From Anaerolineae bacterium (GTDB taxonomy: Bacteria; Chloroflexota; Anaerolineae; Aggregatilineales; Phototrophicaceae): a DNA stretch of 64,000 nt. Numbering within the stretch: position 1 is the stretch's first letter; the number at the start of each line of letters is the position of its first letter. The stretch spans positions 372,001 through 436,000 of the forward strand of contig JAFLCG010000003.1 of the NCBI GenBank assembly GCA_017303635.1. Direction: 5' to 3'. Below the pieces are notes generated by a model that saw only the letters and a list, made by a program, of their open reading frames with translations, did no database searches and was not told the origin of the DNA. Of the stretch, positions 16,498 to 24,600 are shown piece by piece. The translations under genes and the position numbers were made by a program.

Positions 16498-18897
16498 TCA
16501 GAGATGGCTCAGGTCAACGCTGCGCTCGGCGGCGTTCATGAAGCGCGTGAGAGTCTTCTCGAAATACAGGTTGACGGTGCCGGTCGGGCCATTACGGTGC
16601 TTTGCAATGATGATTTCCGCCTGATTGGGGAACTCGGTCGCTTCGTTGTAGACCTCATCGCGGTAGAGGAACATGACGACGTCGGCATCCTGTTCCAAAC
16701 TATTGTGTACAATTGTTCTATTTGCAATAAAGCAGCTATTTCCCGGTACTGTGAGATCAAACACTTCGGTTTCACCGTCAGGCTCGATAGAAGCTATGCG
16801 ATCCCAATAGACATCACCATTTGATGGGCTATCTAGATGTAGCATCGCATTGTAAGAACGAGCGCGCTCTGGAATCCCCTTTCTCTTTACATGGGTAAAG
16901 ATGCTGGGGGATAGGGGTTCTGTGACGCGCCTGGCCCTGAGGCATACAATTCTATGATTTTGCCCAAGTCTATTAGTCGGGCCATCCAGATGCCGGGGCA
17001 GGGCGATATGATCGTCTCCAGTCAATTCATCCAGGCGTTTCCAACCGGTGATGGTCAGGAATTTGTGATTGCCCGTTGCCCGGATGGATCGCCCTAGCTG
17101 GGTAGTCAGTCGGTAGACAGGTTTGACCCCGGTGCAGAAGGCGTTGGTGACAATGCCCGGCTCCAGCTTCCACGTCTCGGTGTTCAGGCTGGTTACACGG
17201 AAACCCGTCTTCCCCATCAGATCGCGGATCGGCACCTGCTTGCCCTCATCCGGCAAGTAAACGAGGCTCTCCCCTGCCAGACAGCCGGATTCGCGCAGGT
17301 CAGAAAGCTGCGGGCGCTTGTCCTGCCGCTGTTCGACCGCACGCGAAAGCTGGGCGGCGGAGAGCACTGGTACATTCAATTCGCGGGCCAGTTCCTTCAT
17401 CGAGCGGCTGATGTAGCTGATCTCCTGCACGCGGTTGTTCTCGTAGACGCCGCCAGAGTTCATCAACTGGATGTAATCGACCACCACCAGATCAACGCCG
17501 TGTTCCCGCGCCATCCGCAGGCACTTCGTCCGCAACTGCATGGGGTTGAGGGCGGCGGTGTCGTCAATGAAGATGCGGAAGTTGCTCATGTTGCCCGCCA
17601 CCTGCACGAAGCGTGACCACTCCTGCTGGGTGAGTTGGCCGAGGCGCAGGCTCTGGCTGTTGATGGCCGCCTCCATGGAGACGAGGCGCTGTACGATCTG
17701 GTCGATGCCCATTTCCATACTGAAGATGGCAATGCGCGCCCCCAACCGTGCCATGTTGACGGCGGCGGAGAGCATAAATGAGGTGTTATGGCTGACGATG
17801 CCGTTGGTGATGAAAGCGTGACCTTCGGGCAGTGTCAAGTCGTAGCACGGTTGGATAACACCCGGCCTGACGCGCTGCACCGCATCCCAGCGGAACTCGC
17901 CATCTGCGCCGGGCTGGAGCGCAACCCAGTCGCCGGGGCGCAGCTCGTACAGCGGTGTCCATTCGTGGCGTCCGCTGCGGTAGAGCCTGAGCAGTGGATG
18001 GTTGAGCGTAGCCGTCAGCGTATACCCGGCCTGCGTGGTAATCGTCCGCGTCTCGCGCAGACCACTATCGTAGAAGTAGGCTGTTGACCCGGAGCCTGTC
18101 GGCGTCTGCACACCGATCTCCAGCGGATAATACACGCCGCCTTCATCATCCGGGATTCCCTGTACGCCCTCCGGCTTGAGGGACTCAATCGGTACCAACC
18201 CGCGCTCGGTTGGCACCAGCGTCCCGGCGGCGACACATTTTCCCATACCGGGGCGGCCCGCGAACAAGAGCAAGTCGGACTTCTGCAAGCCGCCCAGCAG
18301 CTTGTCCAAATCCTTGAAGCCACTCGGAACGCCCAGCGCCCCATCCTTGTTGTACATCAACTGCTCGATGCGCTCGTAGTACATATTCATGGCTTCGCGC
18401 ATCGGGATCAGTTCTTTGGTCAACTGCCGCTCGGTCACATCAAAGAGCTTGGCTTCACTCTGCGCGATGACCTCCTGTACCGTCAGGTCTTGCATCCCGG
18501 CGACCGACTTGATCTGGTCGGCGGCGGCGATCAAACGACGGCGGGTGGCGGCCCCTTCCACAATGCGCCCATAGACTTCCGCATGAACGGAAGTCGGCGT
18601 GTTGTTCATCAACTGCGTGAGATAGGCCGGGCCGCCGATGTCATTAAGCGCGTTCAGGTCACGCAGTTCCTGCACCAGCGTCAGGTAATCAATCGGTTGG
18701 CTGCGCCCTGCCAGTCGATCCAGCGCCTGCCAGATCAAGCGGTGACGTAGCAGGTAGAAATCGTCTTCTTTGAGAAAGGCGGAGAGTCCGTAATAGGAGT
18801 CCGGGTTAATCAGCACTGCGCCAATGGCAGCCTCTTCGGCTTCCTGGCTGTAGGGGATGGCGGGCGCGCCGGATGAAGAGGTATACAGGTCAGTCAT
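16498..18897 (-). CDS. dnaB: Replicative DNA helicase DnaB containing two inteins
   Basis: A 799-residue precursor. The extein pieces join to a 454-residue DnaB, the normal length. The N-terminal DnaB domain (about 1-150) and RecA-like motor (from 190) are complete: Walker A GRPGMGK|TS, SMEMGIDQ, Walker B VDLVVVDYIQLM, LSRAVEQR, and KHRNGPTGT near the end. Intein 1 (residues 221-371) splits the Walker A motif after Lys220. Intein 2 (539-732) interrupts RESG|S at residue 538, just before LEQDADVV. Unless spliced out, the first one destroys ATP binding. The mature helicase would unwind DNA at the fork. The gene is on its own, downstream of a heptamer-repeat array, with no ribosomal genes in front of it. 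Confidence 0.97.
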   Translation of the reverse strand: MTDLYTSSSGAPAIPYSQEAEEAAIGAVLINPDSYYGLSAFLKEDDFYLLRHRLIWQALDRLAGRSQPIDYLTLVQELRDLNALNDIGGPAYLTQLMNNTPTSVHAEVYGRIVEGAATRRRLIAAADQIKSVAGMQDLTVQEVIAQSEAKLFDVTERQLTKELIPMREAMNMYYERIEQLMYNKDGALGVPSGFKDLDKLLGGLQKSDLLLFAGRPGMGKCVAAGTLVPTERGLVPIESLKPEGVQGIPDDEGGVYYPLEIGVQTPTGSGSTAYFYDSGLRETRTITTQAGYTLTATLNHPLLRLYRSGRHEWTPLYELRPGDWVALQPGADGEFRWDAVQRVRPGVIQPCYDLTLPEGHAFITNGIVSHNTSFMLSAAVNMARLGARIAIFSMEMGIDQIVQRLVSMEAAINSQSLRLGQLTQQEWSRFVQVAGNMSNFRIFIDDTAALNPMQLRTKCLRMAREHGVDLVVVDYIQLMNSGGVYENNRVQEISYISRSMKELARELNVPVLSAAQLSRAVEQRQDKRPQLSDLRESGCLAGESLVYLPDEGKQVPIRDLMGKTGFRVTSLNTETWKLEPGIVTNAFCTGVKPVYRLTTQLGRSIRATGNHKFLTITGWKRLDELTGDDHIALPRHLDGPTNRLGQNHRIVCLRARRVTEPLSPSIFTHVKRKGIPERARSYNAMLHLDSPSNGDVYWDRIASIEPDGETEVFDLTVPGNSCFIANRTIVHNSLEQDADVVMFLYRDEVYNEATEFPNQAEIIIAKHRNGPTGTVNLYFEKTLTRFMNAAERSVDLSHL
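16702..17283 (-). other. DnaB intein 2 (DnaB-b site), no endonuclease domain visible
   Basis: 194 residues from Cys539 to Asn732, with +1 Ser. Block A is CLAGESLVYL; block B TGNHKFLTITGWKRLDEL; block F EVFDLTVPGNSCF; block G TIVHN|S. There is no LAGLIDADG or HNH motif. A 75-residue middle spacer may be the remnant of a lost endonuclease. The bases around 16702-16950 look richer in A+T than the rest of the gene. Self-splicing is expected from the intact C, N and +1 Ser. Confidence 0.9.
17785..18237 (-). other. DnaB intein 1 (DnaB-a, Walker A site), mini-intein
   Basis: 151 residues from Cys221 to Asn371, with +1 Thr. Block A is CVAAGTLVPTERGLVPIESL; block B GYTLTATLNHPLLRL; block F CYDLTLPEGHAFITN; block G GIVSHN|T. 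There is no endonuclease domain, so it is a true mini-intein. It sits inside GMGK|TS. The base composition resembles that of the host gene. Confidence 0.92.
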
Positions 18898-18902
18898 GGG
18901 AA

Positions 18903-18937
18903 TAGTCGCTAGTCTTTAGTCGATAGCTGATAGCCAG
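18903..18937. repeat. Five-unit heptanucleotide array upstream of dnaB
   Basis: TAGTCGC, TAGTCTT, TAGTCGA, TAGCTGA and TAGCCAG in a row, without gaps. It begins 5 bases before the dnaB start. The last two units are identical to 8044-8057. Confidence 0.6.
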
Positions 18938-18981
18938 AAAGAAGGTTTGCCGCTTTGTGTTAAAGCTGTTTCGTGAGATGA

Positions 18982-19015
18982 AAAACGGCGGGCTGTTGTG
19001 GAGCCTCGCCGTTTT
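18982..19015 (-). terminator. Rho-independent terminator of the bifunctional-nuclease gene
   Basis: A stem of AAAACGGCG/CGCCGTTTT extended by GGCT/AGCC, with a T-run on the minus strand. It lies 24 bases past the stop of the gene at 19039. Confidence 0.8.
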
Positions 19016-19038
19016 AGACTAGGGACTGGCAATCGGCA

Positions 19039-19578
19039 CTAGTCGTCTTTGTCGTCCAGTTCGTCGAAATTGAGTGTATCGACAAAGTCGGCGAAGGCAC
19101 TCAGTTTACGGTTATCGACCTTCTCATCGACGGCCTCTTCTTCGTCCAGTTCATCCACAATCTCGTGTTCGAGATCGGCTTCGGGTTCGGTGCCACCTTT
19201 ATCCATGACTGCCTCGGCAACATAGATCGGCACTTCTGCCCGGACAGCCAGGGCAATGGCATCGCTGGGACGAGAGTCGATATCGAGTTCTTCGCCACCG
19301 ACCGCCACGACAATACGCGCGTAGTAGACCTCATTTCGCAAATCGCTGATGAGAATATGGCGGATCGTGCCGCCCATCTCTTGAATAACGTTCCGCAGTA
19401 AATCATGAGTCAGGGGACGAGGCGCGGGGGAATCCTGCAAGCGTACCGTGATGGATTCAGCCTCACATGGGCCAATCCAGATCGGCAGGTAGCGCTCGTC
19501 ATTTACATCTTTCAGCACGACTACACGATGCTGAGACATCAGACTGACGCGGATGCTGTCAATTTGTACCTCGATCAT
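19039..19578 (-). CDS. Bifunctional nuclease family protein (DUF151)
   Basis: 179 residues. The core (about 1-130) has the BFN/DUF151 pattern: VVLKDVNDERYLPIWIGPCEAESI, PRPLTHDLLRNVIQEMG and SRPSDAIALAVRAEVPIYV (in pieces: RYLPIWIGPCEAESI, RPLTHDLLRNVIQ, SRPSDAIALAVRAEVPIY). The rest is an acidic tail rich in E and D, ending in LDDKDD. Relatives in plants and mycobacteria show RNase and DNase activity or act in stress regulation; the exact function in bacteria is unclear. The start at 19578 gives the family N-terminus (MIEVQID). It lies upstream of dnaB in the same direction but is separated by its own terminator. Confidence 0.85.
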   Translation of the reverse strand: MIEVQIDSIRVSLMSQHRVVVLKDVNDERYLPIWIGPCEAESITVRLQDSPAPRPLTHDLLRNVIQEMGGTIRHILISDLRNEVYYARIVVAVGGEELDIDSRPSDAIALAVRAEVPIYVAEAVMDKGGTEPEADLEHEIVDELDEEEAVDEKVDNRKLSAFADFVDTLNFDELDDKDD

Positions 19579-19774
19579 AATGACCGCCGATCCTTCCAAA
19601 CACATCCTTCTTTGGGGCGATTATACACCTTGCACAGTTAACAGCAATAATTCCAACTGCGATTCTCATCCGGTGCCAGAGATCACGCTTTCTGCCGTGT
19701 GGGTTGTTACTGGCAGGGTGATACAGTAACCCCTATACTTTGCAACAAGGTACCTATCGACCGGGAGGAAACTC

Positions 19775-20302
19775 ATGAAGGTGCTAGTAACCTATGCCAG
19801 TGTCAAAGGCTCCACAGCGGAGGTCGCGGCGCGGATTGGGCATGGTGTGGCTGAGCGTGGGCATCAGGTGACCGTGCTGGATGTGCGCGAAGTTCAGTCG
19901 TTAGGGGGTTTTGATGCGGTGGTGATGGGTTCAGCAGTGCGTTCCGGGGCGTGGCTTCCGGAAATCACGGACTTCATCAATCGCTTTCGCCACGAACTCT
20001 CGGAAAAGCCCGTGTGGATGTGGCTGAGTTGTATCCGTGTACTGGAACAGCACGGTGAGGAACACGTCCGCGACCATTACGTCAATTCCGACCTGATGAA
20101 AAATCTAAATCTTAAAGAACTGGCAGTCTTAGCCGGTCGGCTTTCCCTGGATGAGGTTGACTGGAACGAACGCTGGACGCTGGCGGCACGCTATGATGGG
20201 CATACCTGGCCCAGCGGCTTTGATGGAGACTTCCGGGACTGGAAAACAATTGATTTGTGGGGGGCTTCCATTGCGGCAGCTTTGAGCGAACCGGTTGCCT
20301 GA
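19775..20302 (+). CDS. Flavodoxin-domain protein (HemG-like)
   Basis: A 175-residue FMN-binding protein. The phosphate loop TYASVKGSTAEVAARIG, the strand FDAVVMGSAVRSGAWLPE and a final half with WTLAARYDGHTWPSGF match the flavodoxin_5/menaquinone-dependent protoporphyrinogen dehydrogenase group. A perfect GGGAGGAAAC ribosome site precedes the ATG. It is monocistronic by spacing (82 bases to the next start). Its partner is not identified, so either electron transfer or HemG-type oxidation is possible. Confidence 0.8.
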   Translation: MKVLVTYASVKGSTAEVAARIGHGVAERGHQVTVLDVREVQSLGGFDAVVMGSAVRSGAWLPEITDFINRFRHELSEKPVWMWLSCIRVLEQHGEEHVRDHYVNSDLMKNLNLKELAVLAGRLSLDEVDWNERWTLAARYDGHTWPSGFDGDFRDWKTIDLWGASIAAALSEPVA

Positions 20303-20384
20303 GCCAATCCAATCGACAGCGTGGTCAGTCTCCGTTAGACTTTATTGATGGTCTGTGAATAACGCATTACCTGAAGGAGACTCT

Positions 20385-21356
20385 GTGACTACCACCTTAA
20401 CGCCGGGCCGCTGGCGCGGCCTGAAAAGCACCAGCCTTTCCAATAATATTTTCGCTATTCTTGCGTTCGATCAGCGCGGGAGCTACCGCAAGATGCTGCC
20501 CGCGGATACCTCCTATGAAACGGCTGTTGAGATTAAGAGCGAGGTGGTGGTGTCGCTGTCCTATCACACCAGCGCCGCCTTGCTCGATAACCAGTATGGT
20601 CTGCCAGCGATCCAGCAGATGAACGGCGGCAGCGGGGTAATGCTTTCGCTGGAAGAAAGTGGTTACAGCGGGGATGCCACCTACCGCAAGCTGATTTTCA
20701 ACCCGGATTGGACTGTGGCGAAGATCAAGCAAATGGGCGGCACTGCGATCAAGCTGCTGGCCTACTATCATCCGCACTCCGGTGCCCTGGCCGAGGAGAT
20801 TGAAGGGGTCATCAGCAACGTGATTGCTGAATGCCGGAAGTATGAACTCCCGCTGTTTTTGGAGCCCATGTCCTACAGCACGGATGCTAGCTTCGGCAAG
20901 GAAACAGCAGCTTTCGCGGCTACTCGCCCGCAAGTCGTCATCGATACAGCGGACCGCCTGAGCAAGCTGGGCCCGGATGTGCTCAAGCTGGAATTCCCGA
21001 TGGATGCCGCTTTTGACACGGATGTGAAGGGTTGGCAGACCGCTTGTGAAAAAGTCAGCCAGGTGAGCACGGTCCCCTGGGTCCTGCTGAGCGCTGGTGT
21101 AGATTTCAGCACCTTTGAGCAGCAGACCGAGATCGCCTGCAAGGCTGGTGCCAGCGGGTGGTTGGCCGGGCGCGCCATTTGGAAAGAATGTGTGGTCATG
21201 CCCCCGGCGGAGCGTGCCGCTTTCCTGGCAGGCAAGGCGGCTGACCGCGTGAAGCGTTTGAATGAGATTGCTTCCGCCCATGCGCGCCCGTGGACGGACT
21301 TCTACAGCCCGATGCCCTCATCGCCGGACTGGTACAAGAGCTACCCGCTGCCGTAG
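20385..21356 (+). CDS. LacD/YihT-family class I aldolase (tagatose-bisphosphate aldolase-like)
   Basis: 323 residues. FAILAFDQRGSY, AIKLLAYYHPHSG (first-half strand with K), LFLEPMSYS, VLKLEFPMD (likely Schiff-base Lys) and PWVLLSAGVDFSTF fit the LacD/YihT aldolase barrel that cleaves tagatose-1,6-bisphosphate or sulfofructose phosphate. The GTG at 20385 has AAGGAG 5 bases before it. A GTG 30 bases further upstream would lack a ribosome site. A strong terminator follows. Which phosphosugar it cleaves is not readable. It is the only such aldolase in the window, and other sugar genes lie at 45.7-47.8 kb. Confidence 0.85.
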   Translation: MTTTLTPGRWRGLKSTSLSNNIFAILAFDQRGSYRKMLPADTSYETAVEIKSEVVVSLSYHTSAALLDNQYGLPAIQQMNGGSGVMLSLEESGYSGDATYRKLIFNPDWTVAKIKQMGGTAIKLLAYYHPHSGALAEEIEGVISNVIAECRKYELPLFLEPMSYSTDASFGKETAAFAATRPQVVIDTADRLSKLGPDVLKLEFPMDAAFDTDVKGWQTACEKVSQVSTVPWVLLSAGVDFSTFEQQTEIACKAGASGWLAGRAIWKECVVMPPAERAAFLAGKAADRVKRLNEIASAHARPWTDFYSPMPSSPDWYKSYPLP

Positions 21357-21373
21357 TCTCGCTGATCTTACTT

Positions 21374-21407
21374 CCCCTCCCTGAACAGGTTTCACGGAGG
21401 GGTTTTT
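21374..21407 (+). terminator. Rho-independent terminator after the aldolase gene
   Basis: Arms CCCCTCC (21374-21380) and GGAGGGG (21396-21402), with inner TGAA/TTCA pairing, followed by TTTTT. Confidence 0.88.
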
Positions 21408-21420
21408 AGCTTGGCCCCGC

Positions 21421-21450
21421 TTGACACGCGGCGCGGCTCTCTACTACCAT
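21421..21450 (+). promoter_or_regulatory. Sigma-70-type promoter of the SAM riboswitch-metH unit
   Basis: TTGACA at 21421 and TACCAT at 21445, an 18-base spacer. The predicted start (about 21457) falls right at the base of the riboswitch P1 stem. Confidence 0.65.
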
Positions 21451-21458
21451 ACAGAGAT

Positions 21459-21561
21459 GCTTATCGAGAGCGGTGGAGGGACTGGCCCGATGAAACCGCA
21501 GCAACCCCCGAAGCCTCGGGACGGTGCTAACTCCGGCGGGATTATTTCCGCACAGATGAGC
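21459..21561 (+). ncRNA. SAM-I (S-box) riboswitch upstream of metH
   Basis: It contains the conserved core pieces of the class I SAM riboswitch: CTTATCGAGAG, GGTGGAGGGACTGGCCCGAT, GAAACC..CAGCAACC and GGTGCTAACTCC. P1 can form between GCTTATC (21459-21465) and GATGAGC (21555-21561). It senses S-adenosylmethionine and is expected to switch off metH when SAM is plentiful. Confidence 0.93.
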
Positions 21562-21611
21562 GCGACCTGATCCGATTGATCTGACGCGCTCCTGACATGG
21601 GCGCGTTTTTT
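21559..21611 (+). terminator. Terminator/antiterminator of the SAM riboswitch
   Basis: The terminator is ACGCGC (21584-21589) with GCGCGT (21601-21606) and a T-run. The competing antiterminator pairs AGCGCG (21559-21564) with CGCGCT (21585-21590). AGC overlaps the 3' strand of P1, so SAM binding releases the terminator. Confidence 0.8.
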
Positions 21612-21637
21612 GTTTTCGTGGAAAGATCGAGTAACAC

Positions 21638-24600
21638 ATGACCCCAACCAACACCACCCTCCCCTTCACCAACCGCCGCTATCTGGACGCGATTGCCGAT
21701 CACGTCGTCATCTATGACGGTGCGATGGGGACGAGCATCCAACGCTATAACCTGACGGCTGCCGACTTCGGTGGCGAGCAGTACAACGGTTGCAATGACT
21801 ATCTCGTCATCACACGCCCGGACGTGATCGAGGAAATTCATGCCTCGTTCCTCAATGTCGGCAGTGAGGTGGTCGAAACGTGCACCTTCCGGAGCAACCG
21901 CCTGACGCTGGGTGAGTACGGCCTGGGCGAGCGCGTGCTGGAGATCAACCGGGCGGCAGCCCAGTTGGCACGGCGGGTGTGTGACCGCATCGCGGCGGAG
22001 ACCGGCATCCCGCGCTTTGTGGCGGGCAGCATGGGGCCAAGCGGCAAACTTCCCAGCGGTAATGATCCCGACCTGAGCAATATCAGCTTTGATGAACTCA
22101 GTGATATTTTCGCCGAGCAGGCACGCGGTCTGACTGAGGGCGGCTGCGATGTCCTGCTGCTGGAGACCAGCCAGGATATTCTGGAAGTGAAGGCGGCAGT
22201 CGTCGGTATTAATCGGTATTTTGCGGAGGCTGGCGTACGCATTCCGGTGCAGGCGCAGGTCACACTGGATACCAGCGGGCGGATGCTGTTCGGCACAGAT
22301 ATGGCGGGCGCGGTGGTCACACTGGAAAGCCTGCCCATTGATGTGATCGGCATCAACTGCTCGACCGGCCCGGATTATATGCGTGAGCCGATCAAGTATC
22401 TGGTCGAACACAGCCGCCTGCCCATCAGTGTGCTGCCGAACGCGGGTCTCCCCATCAATGTGGATGGTGAGGCGGTCTACCCGATGGAGCCGGAACCCTT
22501 CAGCGCGATGGTGTCCGAGTTTGCCCGCTGGGGGGTGAGCGTGGTTGGCGGGTGCTGTGGTACCCGTGCCGAGCATCTGGATCACCTCTATCGGGCGGTG
22601 CATGGGCATAGCTACGAGGAGTATCTGGCGGCGCACCAGGTTAATTTATTGCAGCCCTCACCCCTGGCCCTCCCACAGGGAGAGGGGATTCAGAAGGTGA
22701 AACCCAAAGTCCGCGAGATCGAACATCAGGCAATGGCATCCTCCGGCATGACCGCGACCCTGATGGCGCAGAACCCCGGTCCGACCCTGATCGGTGAGCG
22801 CGTCAACAGCCAGGGCAGCCGCAAGGTCAAGCAGCTTCTGCTGGCCGACGATTACGACAGCCTGGTGCAGATAGCGGTTGATCAGGTGGAGAACGGCGCG
22901 CACATGCTGGATGTGTGCGTGGCGCTGACCGAACGCGCTGACGAAAAAGAACAGATGGAGAAGGTCGTCAAGAAGCTTTCGATGGCGGTCACGGTGCCGT
23001 TGATTATCGACACAACCGAGGCGGACGTGGCGGAGGCGGCGCTGGCGTTGTATCCGGGGCGTGGGATTATCAACGGGAACAACCTGGAAAATGGGCGCGA
23101 CCGTATCGACACCATCCTGCCGATTGCCCGCAAACATGGGGCTGGTGTCCTGAGCATGACGATTGATGAGGAGGGCATGGCACACACGCGGGACAAGAAG
23201 TTCGCCATCGCCAAGCGCATCACCGAGATTGCCGTCAACGAGTACGGGATGTCCCCGGAAGACCTGATCTACGATACGCTGACGTTCCCGCTGACGACCG
23301 GGCAGGAAGAACTGCGGAATGACGCCATCGAAACCATCGAGGGCATCCGCCTCATCAAGCAGAATCTGCCGGGTGTGATGACTGCGCTGGGTGTGAGCAA
23401 TGTCAGCTTCGGCGTGACCCCGGCGGCGCGTGGGGTGCTGAACAGCGTTTTCCTGTATCACGCGGTGCAGGCCGGGCTGGATATGGCGATTGTCAATCCG
23501 GCGCACATCACCCCGTATGCTGAAATCCCGGAAGACCAGCGCAAGGTCGCCAATGATTTGATCTTCAACAGCGACCCGGACGCCCTGCCCCGCTTCATCC
23601 AGTATTTTGAGCAGAACACGGTCAGCACGGCCAAAGAAGTCGAAGACCCGACGGCTGACATGACCGCCGAAGAAGCCGTCCATTGGCAGATCGTCCACCG
23701 CAAGAAGGACGGCGTCGAGAAGCTGATCGACGAATGCCTGACCCGGCAGGATGCGGTCGGCGTGCTGAACAACGTCCTGCTGCCCGCCATGAAGGAAGTC
23801 GGGGACAAGTTCGGCGCAGGTGAACTGATCCTGCCGTTCGTCCTGCAATCCGCTGAGGTCATGAAGAAGACGGTCGCCTATCTGGAGACCTTCATGGATA
23901 AGGTCGAGGGTGTGACCAAAGGCACGGTGGTGCTGGCGACGGTCTACGGCGATGTGCATGACATCGGCAAGAACCTGGTCAAGACGATCCTGAGCAACAA
24001 CGGGTACACGGTACATGACCTGGGCAAGCAGGTGCCGGTGAACACCATCATCGAAAAGGCGCAGGAGTACAAGGCGGATGCCATCGGCCTGAGCGCCCTG
24101 CTGGTGAGTACCAGCAAGCAAATGCCGATTGTGGTCAATGAACTGGCGCGGCGCGGGATGGACGTGCCCGTCATGATCGGCGGAGCAGCCATCAACCGCA
24201 AGTTTGGGCGGCGCATCCTCTTTTTGGAAGATACCCAGCAACCGTATGCCCCCGGTGTGTTCTACTGCAAGGACGCCTTCGAGGGGCTCTCGGTCATGGA
24301 TACGCTCATCAGCGATACCCGTGAGACTTTTGTCGAACAAGTCAAAGCCGAAGCCTTTGCTGAACTGGGCAAGGTTGCGCCGAAGCGCCGAGCAAATGTC
24401 TCTGGGACGAGCAATATCCCGCCTGCCGAGCGCATTCCAACACCGCCCTTCTGGGGTGTGAAGACCATCCATGAGATGCCGCTGGAGATCATCTTTAAGT
24501 ACCTGCACAAGCCGGAACTGTATCGGCTGTCGTGGGGCGCGACCAACACCCACGGCGATGAGTGGGTCAAGTTGGAGGCCGAGTTCGAGGAACGGCTCGC

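Noticed and set aside
22658..24553. A 631-codon open frame on the minus strand opposite metH
   Set aside because: Antisense shadow of MetH. The protein is rich in H, D, R and Q, without recognisable domains.
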